Of a stretch of 64,000 nucleotides of DNA, positions 34,101 through 47,163 are shown piece after piece. Made by a program: the position numbers and the translations under genes. The stretch is from Rhyacichthys aspro (Eukaryota; Chordata; Actinopteri; Gobiiformes; Rhyacichthyidae), in NCBI GenBank assembly GCA_036850595.1, contig CM072168.1, positions 14,933,982 to 14,997,981 on the forward strand, given 5' to 3'. The notes under the pieces are model-generated. The model did not search any database. It was given only the letters and a program-made list of their open reading frames with translations, and was not told the origin of the DNA. Every line of letters starts with the position of its first letter. Positions within the stretch are counted from its first letter, which is position 1.

Positions 34101-37100
34101 TCCTAAATGTCCTGTGCTCTTCTGAATGACTTCCCAGTTTTAGTCCACACTAATGTTAAATTGTTGCAACAACACAAATACATTGTGATGCTACAAAAAC
34201 AACACTGAATAAAACATTAGTTTCACAGTGAGAAGGCGACACTGATGTAACCCAGTGTTTTTCTGACTTATCTAGAGATTGTGTCGTGGCTAAATTAATC
34301 GCTAATCAACAATCCAGCTGATTTATAGTCTTGCAACATATCATTTTGAATGAACAATCTGCTGACCTTGTTATATAACTTGGATGACAACACAGAAGAG
34401 TGAATAAAATAGGATTTGCAGCCTTAGGAGTACAAGCTTTTTCTATGGCAAGCTTCAAATAATTGGCAGCTTTACAGAGATTGTGTTGTTGTCTACCACA
34501 CTATAAGATACACGCCTTAAATAAAGGCATACAAATTATTCTAAATGACAATAAATTAGCTAAATTCTTAATTGATGTGAGTGATCAGTGCAGTAAATGC
34601 ATGACTAATCCAAGCCCTAGTCAGTCATTGTGTAATGTACTGTTGTATGAGCCATTAATCTTTACGAAAAGCATAGGATATTAAAAGGGCAATTTAGCTG
34701 AGTGCCAGAAAGGGACAAACACAAGCATGGCAGCATTGTGATCATAGTTTATTAATTTTGCTGTTTAATCTATTTAAGACAGAGAAACAGAACAGCCATT
34801 GCTCATGAGTTAGCTGACTAATTCCTAATCCTAATTATGTGTCTTTGCAAAAGAGAACAGAATACAGCACTGGTAAAACCACAAAGATTGCAAGATTACT
34901 GGAATGGTTCAAAGAAATTATGGGTGAAATGTCTGCCAAGAGTAGAACTGCAGCTTTTCAGCATAAATGGGAATTCAATAAGGTCTTTTCATGTTTGGGC
35001 CCGGGTTCCTCTGTAAGTGGGCAAAGTCTACTTCGAACTGGACTCCAACAGTGCTTCTGCAAGCTTCCTCAAGCTTCTGTCCCCTTCACCAGCTCTGGAC
35101 TGTCTATTTGCTAAACTATTTTTAACAGCTGCATGTCTAAAGGCTGGGGAAATGGGCCCTATGTTTCGGACCTAGCTGGTAGTTTTCGATGAAAAACATT
35201 GACCAATACCTATTGACTACACTCTGGTTATGGACTTTATAAACTTTTAATTTAGGCAGGACAATCCAGAGCTTCTTCATGAGTGAGGAGAACTGCTGAC
35301 TCCAACTTTTAAACTGGTATTCATTTAATTAATGGCATAAAGTTACATTTTATGAGGCTTTGAAAGGACATGAAAATTGCAAAGTAAGATCTCCTATGTA
35401 AACCATCCCAAATTAATTGGTGTCATTGTTATTAGTTTAAAATCCAGAAAATATCTTTGAAATACATGCCCATGTAAAAAAAAAAAAAAAAATCTGCTTG
35501 AACTGAGGAGACTGAAGCAGCTAAGTGCTTATGCAAAACTTATTCAACCGTTAATAAGAAAGATATAATGCTCTCAGTATCAGTTTTTTTGAACTACAAA
35601 TGACGCTAATAAATTGGTTGAACTTCAACACTTGTGGGATCTGCTAGTTAATAAGGAATAAATAAGTCGGAAGCTTTCCACAAGCCTATTAACAAACCCC
35701 CCTATTAAATTGTGCTTTACTTCCTAGAGTTACTCAAGCACAACTCTCTGAGGGAACATAAGGACTCTCACAACCCACTACAGGAAACAACGAGCCCAAG
35801 AACAACCGCATGTATTTCAGACAAGACATATTTTTAACCAGTGTTTTATGAACACTCTGCTCCACTGCAACATAGTCTGTTTTAAAGAATCAACCTGAAT
35901 TATTTCTATTTTCTAATAATTCTAATAGTGTCTAATGTTAAATGCTGAAGCTTTTGTGTTTTAAAATTTGTCCATGAGTCACCCTGTGTCCAAGTAAAAT
36001 CTGTCAGTAAGGCAACACTTGGTTAGAGTTTTAACATCATTTGGCAGCAGACATTTTCTTTTTCCAATTGGCTAATATAAAATTGTTGAAGGCAGCAAAC
36101 ACCTTTGGAACAAAACAACATTTAGTTTGAAAACAAGAGAAGGAAATTGTCAATCAAAGTTTAAATTGGCATTAAATACAAGAAAAAGACCACAGTAAGT
36201 AATCAGAACTCTTTTAATAGCGGATTAGTCTCCTGTCTCTTTTTAGTCTCCAGTGTTTATTTCTGCATCACGGTCATTACATCCAGTCAAGAACTGTATT
36301 TATTTATATATTTTTTTACAGCCAACAAAGTGACTGCATTTACATAACATCCAGCTGAGTAAAGAGAACTGCAGAGAGAGGTGAGTGGAGAATGCAACAA
36401 CCACAAGCCGAGTCATACCATCAGTGTTTCCCATCATGACCATTACAAATATTTGCATACATATTTAAGTGAATTAAACTGGGCTGTCTTTCTCTAATGA
36501 GGCAGAACCTTTCATCAGCTCTGCAGGCATTCGCACAGATTTCTCACATTCACAGTAAAATGGTTGTATGTGTTACTGTGAACTCACTTGTTTGCAAGGT
36601 GCTCTCTTTATACTGTGTTGCTATAAATTCACACTGCCTACTCAATAACAACATTCATCCAGGCCTATCTTGTTCAACTCTAACCACGTGACCATCCACA
36701 ATGAGCAAAAGCAGCCCACTCCCACAAACATGAACATCAAACAGAGACTCGATAAATGTTAGCGTATAAATCCGCCCCTTCACTGATTCACATATTGTAG
36801 TCAAATTGTTACAGAACATTGGTAAATACCCATAACTGCAAGGCTATTCATTTTTAAAGGGATAATGCTAGATTTCCATGGCGTAATTGTAAACATACTC
36901 CACTCTTTCAGTGCTTATCAGGGAATAAAAATCATTTTTCAGCTTTTCTTTTGTATTTGAGTCTCACATAGTTTTACTGTATTTTCATTTCTTCTGTGAG
37001 CTGTTATTGGCTGGGAACTAAATACTCAAATATATGTCCCTCCAGCTTAAACAGTGCTGAAATATACAAAGAAAGCAGTTGGTTTACAGTCACTGCTGTG

Positions 37101-37439
37101 TTGACAGAGCACAGAGATGAAATAGAAAAAAAAAAAGACATCATCTTAGAAATAATATAACATTTCATAAAAATCCTGCATATTATACTTTTAAATAAAC
37201 CGTCATATGGCCCATGTTGTAATAAACCATTTTGGCTCATTTGGCAAAAGAGGTCCAGAATGCACTTCACGAAAGACCATAGGCGTATAGCTATAGTGTA
37301 TGCCTTCTATTATTTAAAAGCTGAGTTTGATGCTGAGCCCCACCAAAGACAGTCCAAATGCTTAGAGCTGTTTTATTAAATGTGACACTTTTAAATCTTT
37401 TATGAACTTAACTTAAAATTCTCTTTGTGAACTTGGTAC
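25129..37439. other. Large intergenic stretch, no gene recognised
   Basis: About 12.3 kb between the last clear transposon and the CpG-rich block near 37.5 kb. It contains simple runs (a TA run at 31497-31513, poly-A near 30646-30662 and 35477-35493) but no exon with matching splice sites, no tRNA-like fold and no recognised protein. Conserved non-coding enhancers could be present but cannot be seen without comparison to other fish. The TAATCC/TAATTA-rich patch at about 34.60-34.84 kb is one candidate. Confidence 0.6.
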
Positions 37440-37868
37440 ACGACTTCCACCGTCAGCTCTCTCCATATGGGATCCGGATTTGGGCGACATGAAATAAATA
37501 GTGAACTGAAATAGTCACCGCGGAGATGGACTCGGTTTGGGACCGTGAGTGTGCAGTTGTGTTTGTGCAACAGGAGAAGATGTCACACTGACTTCCACAG
37601 AAAGCGTTTGTCTTCTTATTAGCCCGGGTTAGCGGAGAGCTGTTATTATTCCTCTTATCTTGTCTTCACACCTCCTCCTGACTGACGCACCTCTCTCCGT
37701 GCTCCGTCTACGGCCAAGAAGCGCGCTCCCGCATGCGCGTCGCCGCTCTGTCGACAGTAAACGGGTGTCGGCGTGAACGCCTCTGTGCTCTTCATGGACA
37801 TTAATAGGGATTGTAAGATTCTCTTTGACTGGTTTCTGCTGTGATTTATTCACTACAGCTGGAGCCGG
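37440..37868 (+). promoter_or_regulatory. CpG-rich promoter-like block and inferred non-coding first exon of htr1f
   Basis: This is the only clearly CpG-dense interval between pou1f1 and the htr1f coding exon. It contains an NRF-1-like CGCATGCGCG at 37730-37739 and ends at a consensus donor, GAGCCGG|GTAAGT, with the exon edge at 37868. An inferred transcript would start somewhere around 37.5-37.7 kb and splice to 54111 or directly to 55429. Human HTR1F also has upstream non-coding exons (family knowledge). No transcript evidence is available here, and the block could instead serve an unrecognised non-coding RNA. Confidence 0.45.
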
Positions 37869-40800
37869 GTAAGTTATTTTTTTTTTTCCGTTTTACTGAT
37901 TGGCATTTTATCTGAAGAAAGCATGGTTTATCCGTTTGGAAAGCGATATTAAGAAGTAGTTTCGAGACAGGCGTTTCATGTGCGTATTAATTACACACAC
38001 TGCATCTCATTGACTGATTGCTCTTTTTTAATTGGGTGTGGTTTGATATTGTACTTGATGCGTTCACAAATCTAGACAGAACACCCACTTTGTGTGCACA
38101 TCCCCGACGTGCACAACTATTTTCATGCAAATATTAAAGAGGATAGAGTGTGCGCTGGGTAAGCCCGTACGTGTACCACCCCCCACCTCTTTTTTCATGT
38201 TTAAGAAGTTCGTTTTTGCGGAGCGTTGCCCACACCTACTGCAGTTATTACTGATCTTAATGAGAGGGTGGTTTAATTATGTAAGAGAGAAATGTAAGAA
38301 GCTGATGACAGACAGTGGGGGTCATATTTATTGACCACTGGCTAGATCTTTTAAAGACCTGTCTAATCAAGCTGGGGGATTAAGATTTTAATTAGAAGAC
38401 TATTCTTTTCTGGAAGGTGCCTGGTATTGGATGCTCCTCGTGGGCTGGCATGTTGCTCTGAATGGCCAGCACTGTGACAAACTTCATGTTCATCACAGAC
38501 TTGAGTGTTTATTTAAAGTTGGCAGCCTCTTTCAGAAATACCTGTTGGGAATCTCCTGTCATTTTGGTTTTTGCTGCATGACACATTTGATGGTGTAACC
38601 TTTTTAACACCGGCCCCTGAGGATCAAAGCTGCAACATGATATCATGTGAGGAAAAGGAGACGGTGCATTTGCAGTCACTGAACACTGAAAGTTTTTGAC
38701 AGGAAGGGACTATGGGGGAATTTTAAGGGTCAAGTGTCAAGAGCATGACCAAGCTTGTGCACTCATCTTACAGTGTTTATCTGTGCTTTTTACACTGTGT
38801 GACAAATAAATCCATGGTTACTCAAAATGTGTGAAAGACAGATGAAAGAAAAAGCTTGGATGACTGTGGGTGGGTTTGGGACACATTTGCCTGTGAACAA
38901 TAGCACTCAGTCTATATATCTGTATTTTGTAAGACCTCTGGGAAGACACAATGGAGCAGACCAATGTTACTCAACTAACATGAATGACTTTTTCATGTGT
39001 GTTTTTTTATGCAACATGATTCTCAATGGATTAAAACTGGGCTGACATTAACAATTGGTATAACTTCATTTTTTTCTCTTGATCTGATCAAATATTGCCT
39101 TTTCTTCGTTGTGTTGGCTCCAGAGCTTTGTACCTGACTTCCCTGCTTCTGTCTGAATGTTAATCAATGTTCAAAAACAGAATCAAATAATGGCTTTGCC
39201 CCACTACGGGGGGCTAGTGTGAGCCGGAAAAGACTAAATGCACAAGAAGTGAAACTCTCATTGACTGGTTTGATGAACAGGAAAGCAGCAGGAATCACAT
39301 GCTTCATGGATCCAAACTAATTGAACACCTATGGGCAATGTTTGACTGATCTGTTTCACACTGCACTCTAGCACCATCATTAAAACCCCAAATAAATGAT
39401 ATGTTCTGGAAAAATGGCATCCGTCCAACCAGCCGTCTATACTCGATCCAAGCTTATTATGTGTTGTCATTATATAGTGTGCTTTTTGTAAAATATGATT
39501 AAGGGTCACTTTATTTAACCTAAACTATTAAGAGAGTTAGGTGTTTCACATGGTTACTGCATTAAGATGGACTAAGCATGCATAAATCCCCACAACCTTC
39601 ACTCTATTATTTTAACATTGGATTGTAAAGGACACACTATATAATGCTTAAGCACTAAATGTTGGCACCAATTGTAAATCATAAAGTGGTCCCAACATGG
39701 ACTGCTTTACCACTTCGACATCTTCACAGTACTTGAATTGAAATGAATTTATTTACAAAAATGCCTGCTATTATGAGCCTAGTGAACTATCCTTTTGTAT
39801 GAAATATTGTCAGAGGCCCATTTGGTCTGAAGAACCCCATTTACTTATGTTACTTAATTACAGTGGTGGAGTTATCTTGGAAAAAAATAATGAACCCCAG
39901 TGATGAGTGTCTGAGTCAAACCAAGGACACATTGTGGCAGGAGGAAGATAACATGAGGACCAGGGTGCAACATGCATTTCTCAGCAGGCTGCCTAGTGGA
40001 CTTTTCCTATGAGCCTGAATCATTTCCAGTTTTTCATTGCTCTTCTTACAATTTCCAAATATTAGCGGTGAAACCCTTCAAGAATATTAATTTATGCTCA
40101 ACACGAGGCAGTGGTTATGCATCACTTCCCAACTCTAAGTGGAAACATTAATACTGTGCTCAAAAGGTTCGGTGTGTTATTTATATTCAGGACTCCTCTG
40201 TGACAGGAATACACTACATGCTGCTTACTGCTGTTTATTTTGTGCTCAACACACCTCCTTCTTATTTATATTGCCTTCCAGTTCATTGCTACAGTACATT
40301 TCCCATAGGAGATCACAATTCACAGAGCGAAAGACTACTGCAGAAATGATCACCATCTTACACACCTCTTCAGACAGATATGTAGAACCTGAGAATTATT
40401 TCATCAAATTCATACCCAAGGTTTCCAAATGCAAAAACAAATACAAACAATTTTCGGACGTAGAAACAAATGCATAATATATTGTTATATATTGTTCTGT
40501 AAAAGCAGAAACACATCAAAGGTAGCTCAAATAATGCCTCCATGGCTGAAGGCAGAGGGCTTAACATTTGTCATGGCGAACAAGTAGGAAGTATTTACAA
40601 CTTAGGTAAATCGGCATATGACCTCAATATTTGCACATCACATTATCCAGAGGAAAAGTAAATAGAAAAAAAAAACATGAGTCTAAGAAATTCTTTGAGG
40701 TGAAGTCAGTGGTATAATACAAAACAAGACAATAAATAACAGAATTAAAATTAAACTGACTTGACATAACAAAAAAATAGAAATTTCTTACAGATCTTAA

Positions 40801-42323
40801 TTGATATGGTATTGTACTGGAGACTTTATTAGTGATGGATGTCATAAGTATTTAGTTGTTTTTACAGAGATTTTGAACCCATTTTCTTCTGATTTGTTTT
40901 GTTGTGAGTCTGACTGATGATTATTGATCTGACAGTGCACGATGTGAAATAGTTTCACCGTATCATAAGTTACTTTGAGTCAAATAAGACAAGGACACAG
41001 CTCGATAGTTTCGATTAGGCCTCACTGGTTCTGCTTCTCACTGGTTACTTTATTAATGAAGCTGTTACGTACATAGACTTCAAACAAGGTTCAGCAAAGG
41101 GAAGGGGAGACTGTCTGTGGGGAAGTTAAATTAAAATATGTTAGACCATCACTTGTTGTCTACTTTGCCAGCGGCGAGTTACGAGATAAACATATATTGT
41201 CCTTTGCAGCGCTAAATACATTTGACCTAAGTTCATTCTTGTTTCCTCTCTCTTTGCCCCTGGCTATTAACAAGACATTGACAGATATCTGGAGTCCAGC
41301 TTTTAACTGAAATGTCACAAAGGTGAAAGTTTCAATCAAATACCAACTGGATACATCTTACCAATTCATGCCAAACAATGAAAATTGTTCTTTCAAAGCT
41401 TTCTGGTTCTTTTATTTGTCTTTACGCACTGACAGTTGTGAAAATAACACAATAAAATACTCCTGTGCAATCTTAAAAAGCCCGTAGCCATTCGGTAACC
41501 AATGTTTAATTAATTGTCACCAATCCATGACAGATGAGTATTCAAATTAGTGGCTCTTGTGCCAGCAGAAGTGTCCAAAAGTATGCAAATGCTCTTATTG
41601 TTTTTTATGGATCTTTGAAGGCATTTGACAGGGCTTCAAAACCAAGATAGCATAGAAACTCCTCGAACACACATTTCTATTTTTTGTTTTGCTTGTCTGT
41701 TGCCTGTGTGTTGTGTGGCAGCTCATACATCAACAGAATTGAGAAAAGATATGCAAGGGGTGTGCTCTTGTCTTGTTAGAAGACGTTCATTTTGCTGATT
41801 AAAAGGACTGGATAAAGGTGAACTTATTACCTATTACCTCTGAATAACCTGCAGGGGCTAAAGTAGACATGAAGCCACCATCTATCAGCTGACCATATCT
41901 AATAAAGTGGTCATCTCTGAGAGATGTTCTCCCCCCCAGGTCTCTTATGAAATGGAGCCCTAATGGAACAAGACTAAAAGCACAAAACCCCAATAGCAGC
42001 GCCAACAGGCAGCTGCGGCCATAACATTTCATAAAACAAGACTTGTGTGTGAGGTGGACAACATACTGCTGCTGTTGTAACTTTGTGTGTACCCAAACTC
42101 TGCTCGTCAAGATCAATGCATGCCCTGCCTTGTCCCATCATGCATCAGAAACCCACATTTCCAAAAGCTGCGTTTTCTGAAATCCCACTGGCATTTTGAA
42201 CTCTGTTCACATTCATAACAAGAAAAAATCTATCTAAAAAGTTTCAGACAGTTGTAGACAGAGAGTGTAACAACATAACAAACGTCTGTCTTGTGTTGTA
42301 CTGTCTCATTTCTAAACTGATGA

Positions 42324-42646
42324 TGGGGTGCGCTGGCAGCTCAGGTAGAGCACACAGGATGCAGAAGACCCTGGTTCCAATCTTGGTTGTATCATTTATT
42401 AGGTTCGGGAGTGACTCAAAGATCACAGGCTAAATTCCCACCACCAATGGGGATGTTGGTTGAAGGGGGTTGAATGAGCAGCACCCTCATTCCAACACAT
42501 TACCACGGCCCGGTGCTCTTGAGCAAGGCACCTAACCCCAACTGTTCCTCTGGGCATCGCACGGTGGCTGCCAACTCCCTCAGGTGTGTGTTGTGCTTGA
42601 TGTGGTAAGTGAATTTCCCCATTGTGGGATCAATACAGTTACTTAA
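42324..42646 (+). mobile_element. tRNA-derived SINE with target-site duplication
   Basis: The head has pol III promoter boxes: an A-box-like CAGCTCAGGTAG (42337-42348) and a B-box-like GGTTCCAATCT (42373-42383). The body includes CTTGAGCAAGGCACCTAACC, common in fish SINEs. The tail is GAATTTCCCCATTGTGGGAT followed by CAATACAGTTA, as in AFC-like SINEs. Flanking 13-bp duplications, TCTAAACTGATGA (42311-42323) and TCTAAACTAATGA (42647-42659), differ at one base and fix the ends. It inserted in the plus orientation and is not a functional tRNA gene. Confidence 0.88.
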
Positions 42647-45600
42647 TCTAAACTAATGAAACTTTGATGCTAATGCTATTTTGCCAACTCCCCCTGCTGC
42701 ATCACTGAACTCTCAGCTACTGTTGCCTCAGACCTGGTAACAATTAATTTATCTTCTTTATTTTTCTGATTCCCTGCAAGCTGTTGTATTTTTTTCCACG
42801 ATGAATGTCATAGTGGCACCAAATATTATATTCCTTATTTTCCAATTCTCCTGTATTGACTTGAGATTAACTGCTGATTAAAGTGCACCTCTTAACTATC
42901 AACTCTAAACCAGCAATACCCTTGGCCCATGTCCTGGATTAGTGCAGTTTGTATATTCTTCTGGTGTACAGACATTTTGTTACCATTTTGTTGAAGGTAA
43001 TGAAAGCACATATCTTTTGATTCGTCTGCGTAGCAACAGCCTTGGACGCCTCATATTCAGAGGATTTCAGTAATGCCTACAAGTCCAGGGTATATTGTTG
43101 CTGTGGCACTCCTCTGTGCAGTTGGTAAAAAAGGATCTTAAGGTTACAATTCAATCAACAGGGATTTGTATGCTTGTATTTATGTGTATCTTAAAAACTA
43201 CTCTAATCTGTGTGAAAAGTTACATGTATGTTAGTGACTAAAAGACTGCAAGGAAATATATTTTGTGCTACTTTATTCTTATGGAGTCAGGCTACTACGC
43301 CTTACAGTTTTGTTTAATGTCTTGGCCTTTATGACTATTGTGCTCAGTATTTTTTGGAATGGGGACTAGATAGACCAACTTGTTCAAGTCAGAGATTCTT
43401 CACAGGCTTTTGAGAGGTTTTTAAAGGTCTGTAATACATGATTGATCTTTTTAGAGCTATAGTTTCTGTTTTCTCTGTAGGAGGATTAGATGCATGCATG
43501 TGTTTGATCCTGTGTTCATGAGTGATACCCGTAAGGCATAATGATGAAGTATGTATAAATAACTATCCTCCAGATTTCTACTGTTGCTCACTTTTTTTTT
43601 TACAGCTTGCTACATGTTGTTGTATTGTAAAACTTATTTGGATATAACAAATAAATCACTTACCTATTGGAAACCTATTGGGATGTTGTAGTTGTGCTGA
43701 TCTGGAGAGTGAATGTTGTTTGTTGTGTGTGATTTATTAATTTTCTCATCTTTTACCTTCATCGCTGATTTCAGTCCATGTTGAGTTTTCTGAATTGCTT
43801 TGTTGCTTTTGTGCGTTTTAATAATGTTTAATCTAGTTATATGTGACTGGGCTCCCTTGGTTCAGAACGAAAGTTTCATTAGAAAAGTAGAAAAAGGAAA
43901 AATTCATCTGTTAAAGTGCAGAACTCCTCTTCTTACCCTGCTTTTATTCTGAAAACCACAACCAGACCACAAATTATGGTCGACGTTTCTTTTGCATTTG
44001 TAAACGTGTTGGTCTGATGATAGTGTACCAGGTTGCCTTGAGGGAAAACAGTTGTTAAGATGTACTCTATTTATCATATAGAGGGGAAATAAACAAATTA
44101 AAGCAACTGCCCTTTAAGAAGAGCAATCATGTCATTATCAGAAAATAAGTGCCAAAATAGAGCATTTCAGACCACAAACAAAACAAAGTCTGATAAAACA
44201 GAAAAGTATTATACAGTTACACAGCAGTAAGTCACCCTATAGGAGCTCATTGTGTCAGGTCTCATCAAGTTAAGTGTTAAGTTCATCTCAAATACGCAAT
44301 GCCAGGCAAAAGTTTGACTATACACTTTACTCTAAATTAAAGATGGGACTGCAGCTCTGTTATCTTTCAATGTTGCCAGCACACATCACTGCATTTCTCC
44401 ACCTTAGCTCCTTGAACACCTCAGATGCATTGCTCTTTTGTTTTCTGAAGTCATCCCTGAGAGACAGACACGAGTAAGATTTGGGATGAGGATTTCCAAG
44501 TCCCTGATCTACAGTCAACAGTGAAATGTGTCATGTTAACGGTGTCAAGTGAGAGTACACGCAAAGATGCACCACTGACTTTTCATCAATGTTTGGAATA
44601 TTTTTTGCTCTTTATTGTCCGCCATGTGTAATTTGGGTTGTGGCAGTGATGTGTGGAGCGGAGGCTAATGGGATGAGGGTGAGGGGTTCTGCTGAGCTCA
44701 ATATCTGCAGAAAAAAAATTAGTTTGGAAAGCTAGAAACTCTCCTCATAATGTTATCCATTTGCAATTTATTCAAACCCTGGAGCTACGCACTAGTCTTT
44801 GGTGAGCATATTTTTACATTTAAAGCTACTTGATGCTGCACTGAGACTTTTTCTCACCTTGCATATCATCTGTTTCCCGTGGAGCACACAGTTAGAACAT
44901 CAGCAGCACATCAAAGAAGCATTTAGCTCTTCTTTGTCACCACATGGTCACAAGACAAACTCGGGTGTTGTTATAAAGTAATAGATAAAAGGGAACATTC
45001 CATTAATATAAAATGCTCTATGGTTTTTACTCAGCTTTTTGCCTCATTAGCCTCTGCCGGTCGAGTTGAGATGCCCTCATTACATGGCTACCCTTAAGGA
45101 AATACATTAGCAGCGCTTTTACCACCTGCTGCTAAGAGGAACTGCGCATCAGGTAAACTACAAGCAATTAATGGAGCTTCAGAATAAAGCAATATCACCT
45201 CATTGTGCCCTCAGTTTGGCTGTGCGGTGTTAGAAACCTATTGTCCGCAGTGTTGTGTGTGTAATGGGTTTTTTCCTTCACGGGATGGTTTCTTTGCACC
45301 ATGCCAAACACTGTAACCTAAAGGACTGACTTCTGAATGGCATTTAACTAGGGAGCAGCTTTGTTAAACCTCTCAGGGTTTAGACTCCACCACTGGTAAT
45401 GCTATAGATTGAGACTGATTGAAGCAACATCTTCCCACCACAAAGACTGCTGCTGATGTATAGCCTTTTATCAACCTCTGCAGCAACTCTCTTATTTGTA
45501 CTCACTATATTAATCAGATTAGCAATAGTGGTTGGTTGCTTTACTGAGATCAAGAATGATTCTCCTCTAATTGTTTGACATAAATGTGGGTCTATATCGT

Positions 45601-47133
45601 AAAGCCATCTGATAATGACTAACATTTACATGGCCTCAAGCGTTTTAGGTTGTGTGTGAAATGACATGGATGTAAACTGTTAGTGTTTACAGGAAGTCAT
45701 CTTGAATTAGTGAAGCTATAACGCTGGTGCTGTAATGAAATAAAAACCATTGCTGACTATAAGTGAGGTGCTCCTGTCCATTCACTGGGGCTGGGCAATA
45801 AAAAAATTAAATCTGTTTGAAAAGCAGCAGCAGGCATTATGCATGCCTCAACCTCGGCCTCAGGATCCACTTCAAAAAAGGTGGAGATCGATTGTCTGTT
45901 GAATGGACGATAAATAATCCTTCATTGATCAAAAATGAGTAGCAAAAGGAAAAACCTAAAACGGATTTTATTTTTTTATTTTTAATAAAATGTTCTTTGT
46001 TCTTGTGATAAACAGCCAGGTATTCCAAGAGAAAACTTGGATTCTAGAAATTTGGGTCCTACCTCTCATGTGATGAAATACAGATCAGGCCTGTTATTGC
46101 CTTTAGAGCTTGCACCATGGAGTATTATATTAATGTATTCATAATTTTAAGCTTTGTTTCAATGAATTGTCAAGTGCAAAAATTATGAGGTTCCTTGGAA
46201 TTGTTCTCCTGGGGCATGATTACAATAAATAATAAGACCAGGGTTTAAGCAGCTGTACAAATTCCACTCCATCTTGAAGCCAACAAGTTTCTCCCTGTTT
46301 CAGTTTTACAAATGAGTGAAAGAATTGAACAGTGTTGGAGATGACAATGTTGTCTCCAGCCAAATGCTCTGATGCTCTACTGCCTTGTACTTAATCTGGT
46401 CAGCACCAAAAACAGATAAAAGACCTGCTGGGTACAACCCGTTGAGCTTCTTGTAGACTTGTTATTTCTCCTCTTCAGAGAACACAGGGCAATTTATAAA
46501 TGAAAGCAATGAGTGCAGTTGTTAAAAAGGCACTGTAAATGAATGATGCATCTGCTGTGCACATTTTTGGAACAGTCTTTTACAAACACGTTAGTAGCAG
46601 CTCATTTTTTGCAGCTGATATGTGATGGCTGTGGGTCTGGTGGTTTGTTTAAACTTGAGCACAGAGTGGCCAAACAATTTACACAGAAACAAAACAGCTC
46701 ATTTTGGGTCCGTGATTGTTTGGTGATCATGATATCTCTTTGGGGGACTTACGTTTTCACTTACATTAACAACACACATTTGTGCTTTGATCACCTGATT
46801 AGGATAACTTATCGCTTTAACACTTCAGCAGCAGGCCACTAATTATATCATGCTACACACTGCTGCAGTGGGAAATATTTAAATAAAGGCTCTCATTAAC
46901 TCAGAATTGTAAGCACCTTGTAACCTTCGTGTGCTGAGAGACTTTCCGCGGATGTCAGATAAAGTGGACCAACAGCTGAACCATTTTATAATATGTTCTA
47001 ACAGTTCTATAGCTTTTAATTTAAATGCTAATAGTATTTAGCAGCATTCAATCAAGCATAATCTTCTAGAAAAAATATTTTGTTGTAATGTCCACACCAC
47101 ATGACAAACATTACTTGACATCACACTAGTCAT

Positions 47134-47163
47134 AATAAATAAATAAATAAATAAATAAATAAA
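47134..47163. repeat. (AAAT)n microsatellite
   Basis: About seven AAAT units. Confidence 0.9.

Noticed and set aside
42324..42400. tRNA gene
   Set aside because: The A- and B-box-like motifs are the head of a SINE with a 13-bp target duplication; the cloverleaf is not intact.
45787..45830. Left end of a GGGCTGGGCAATA-type fish transposon
   Set aside because: Only a short word matches; no right terminus or target duplication could be found.
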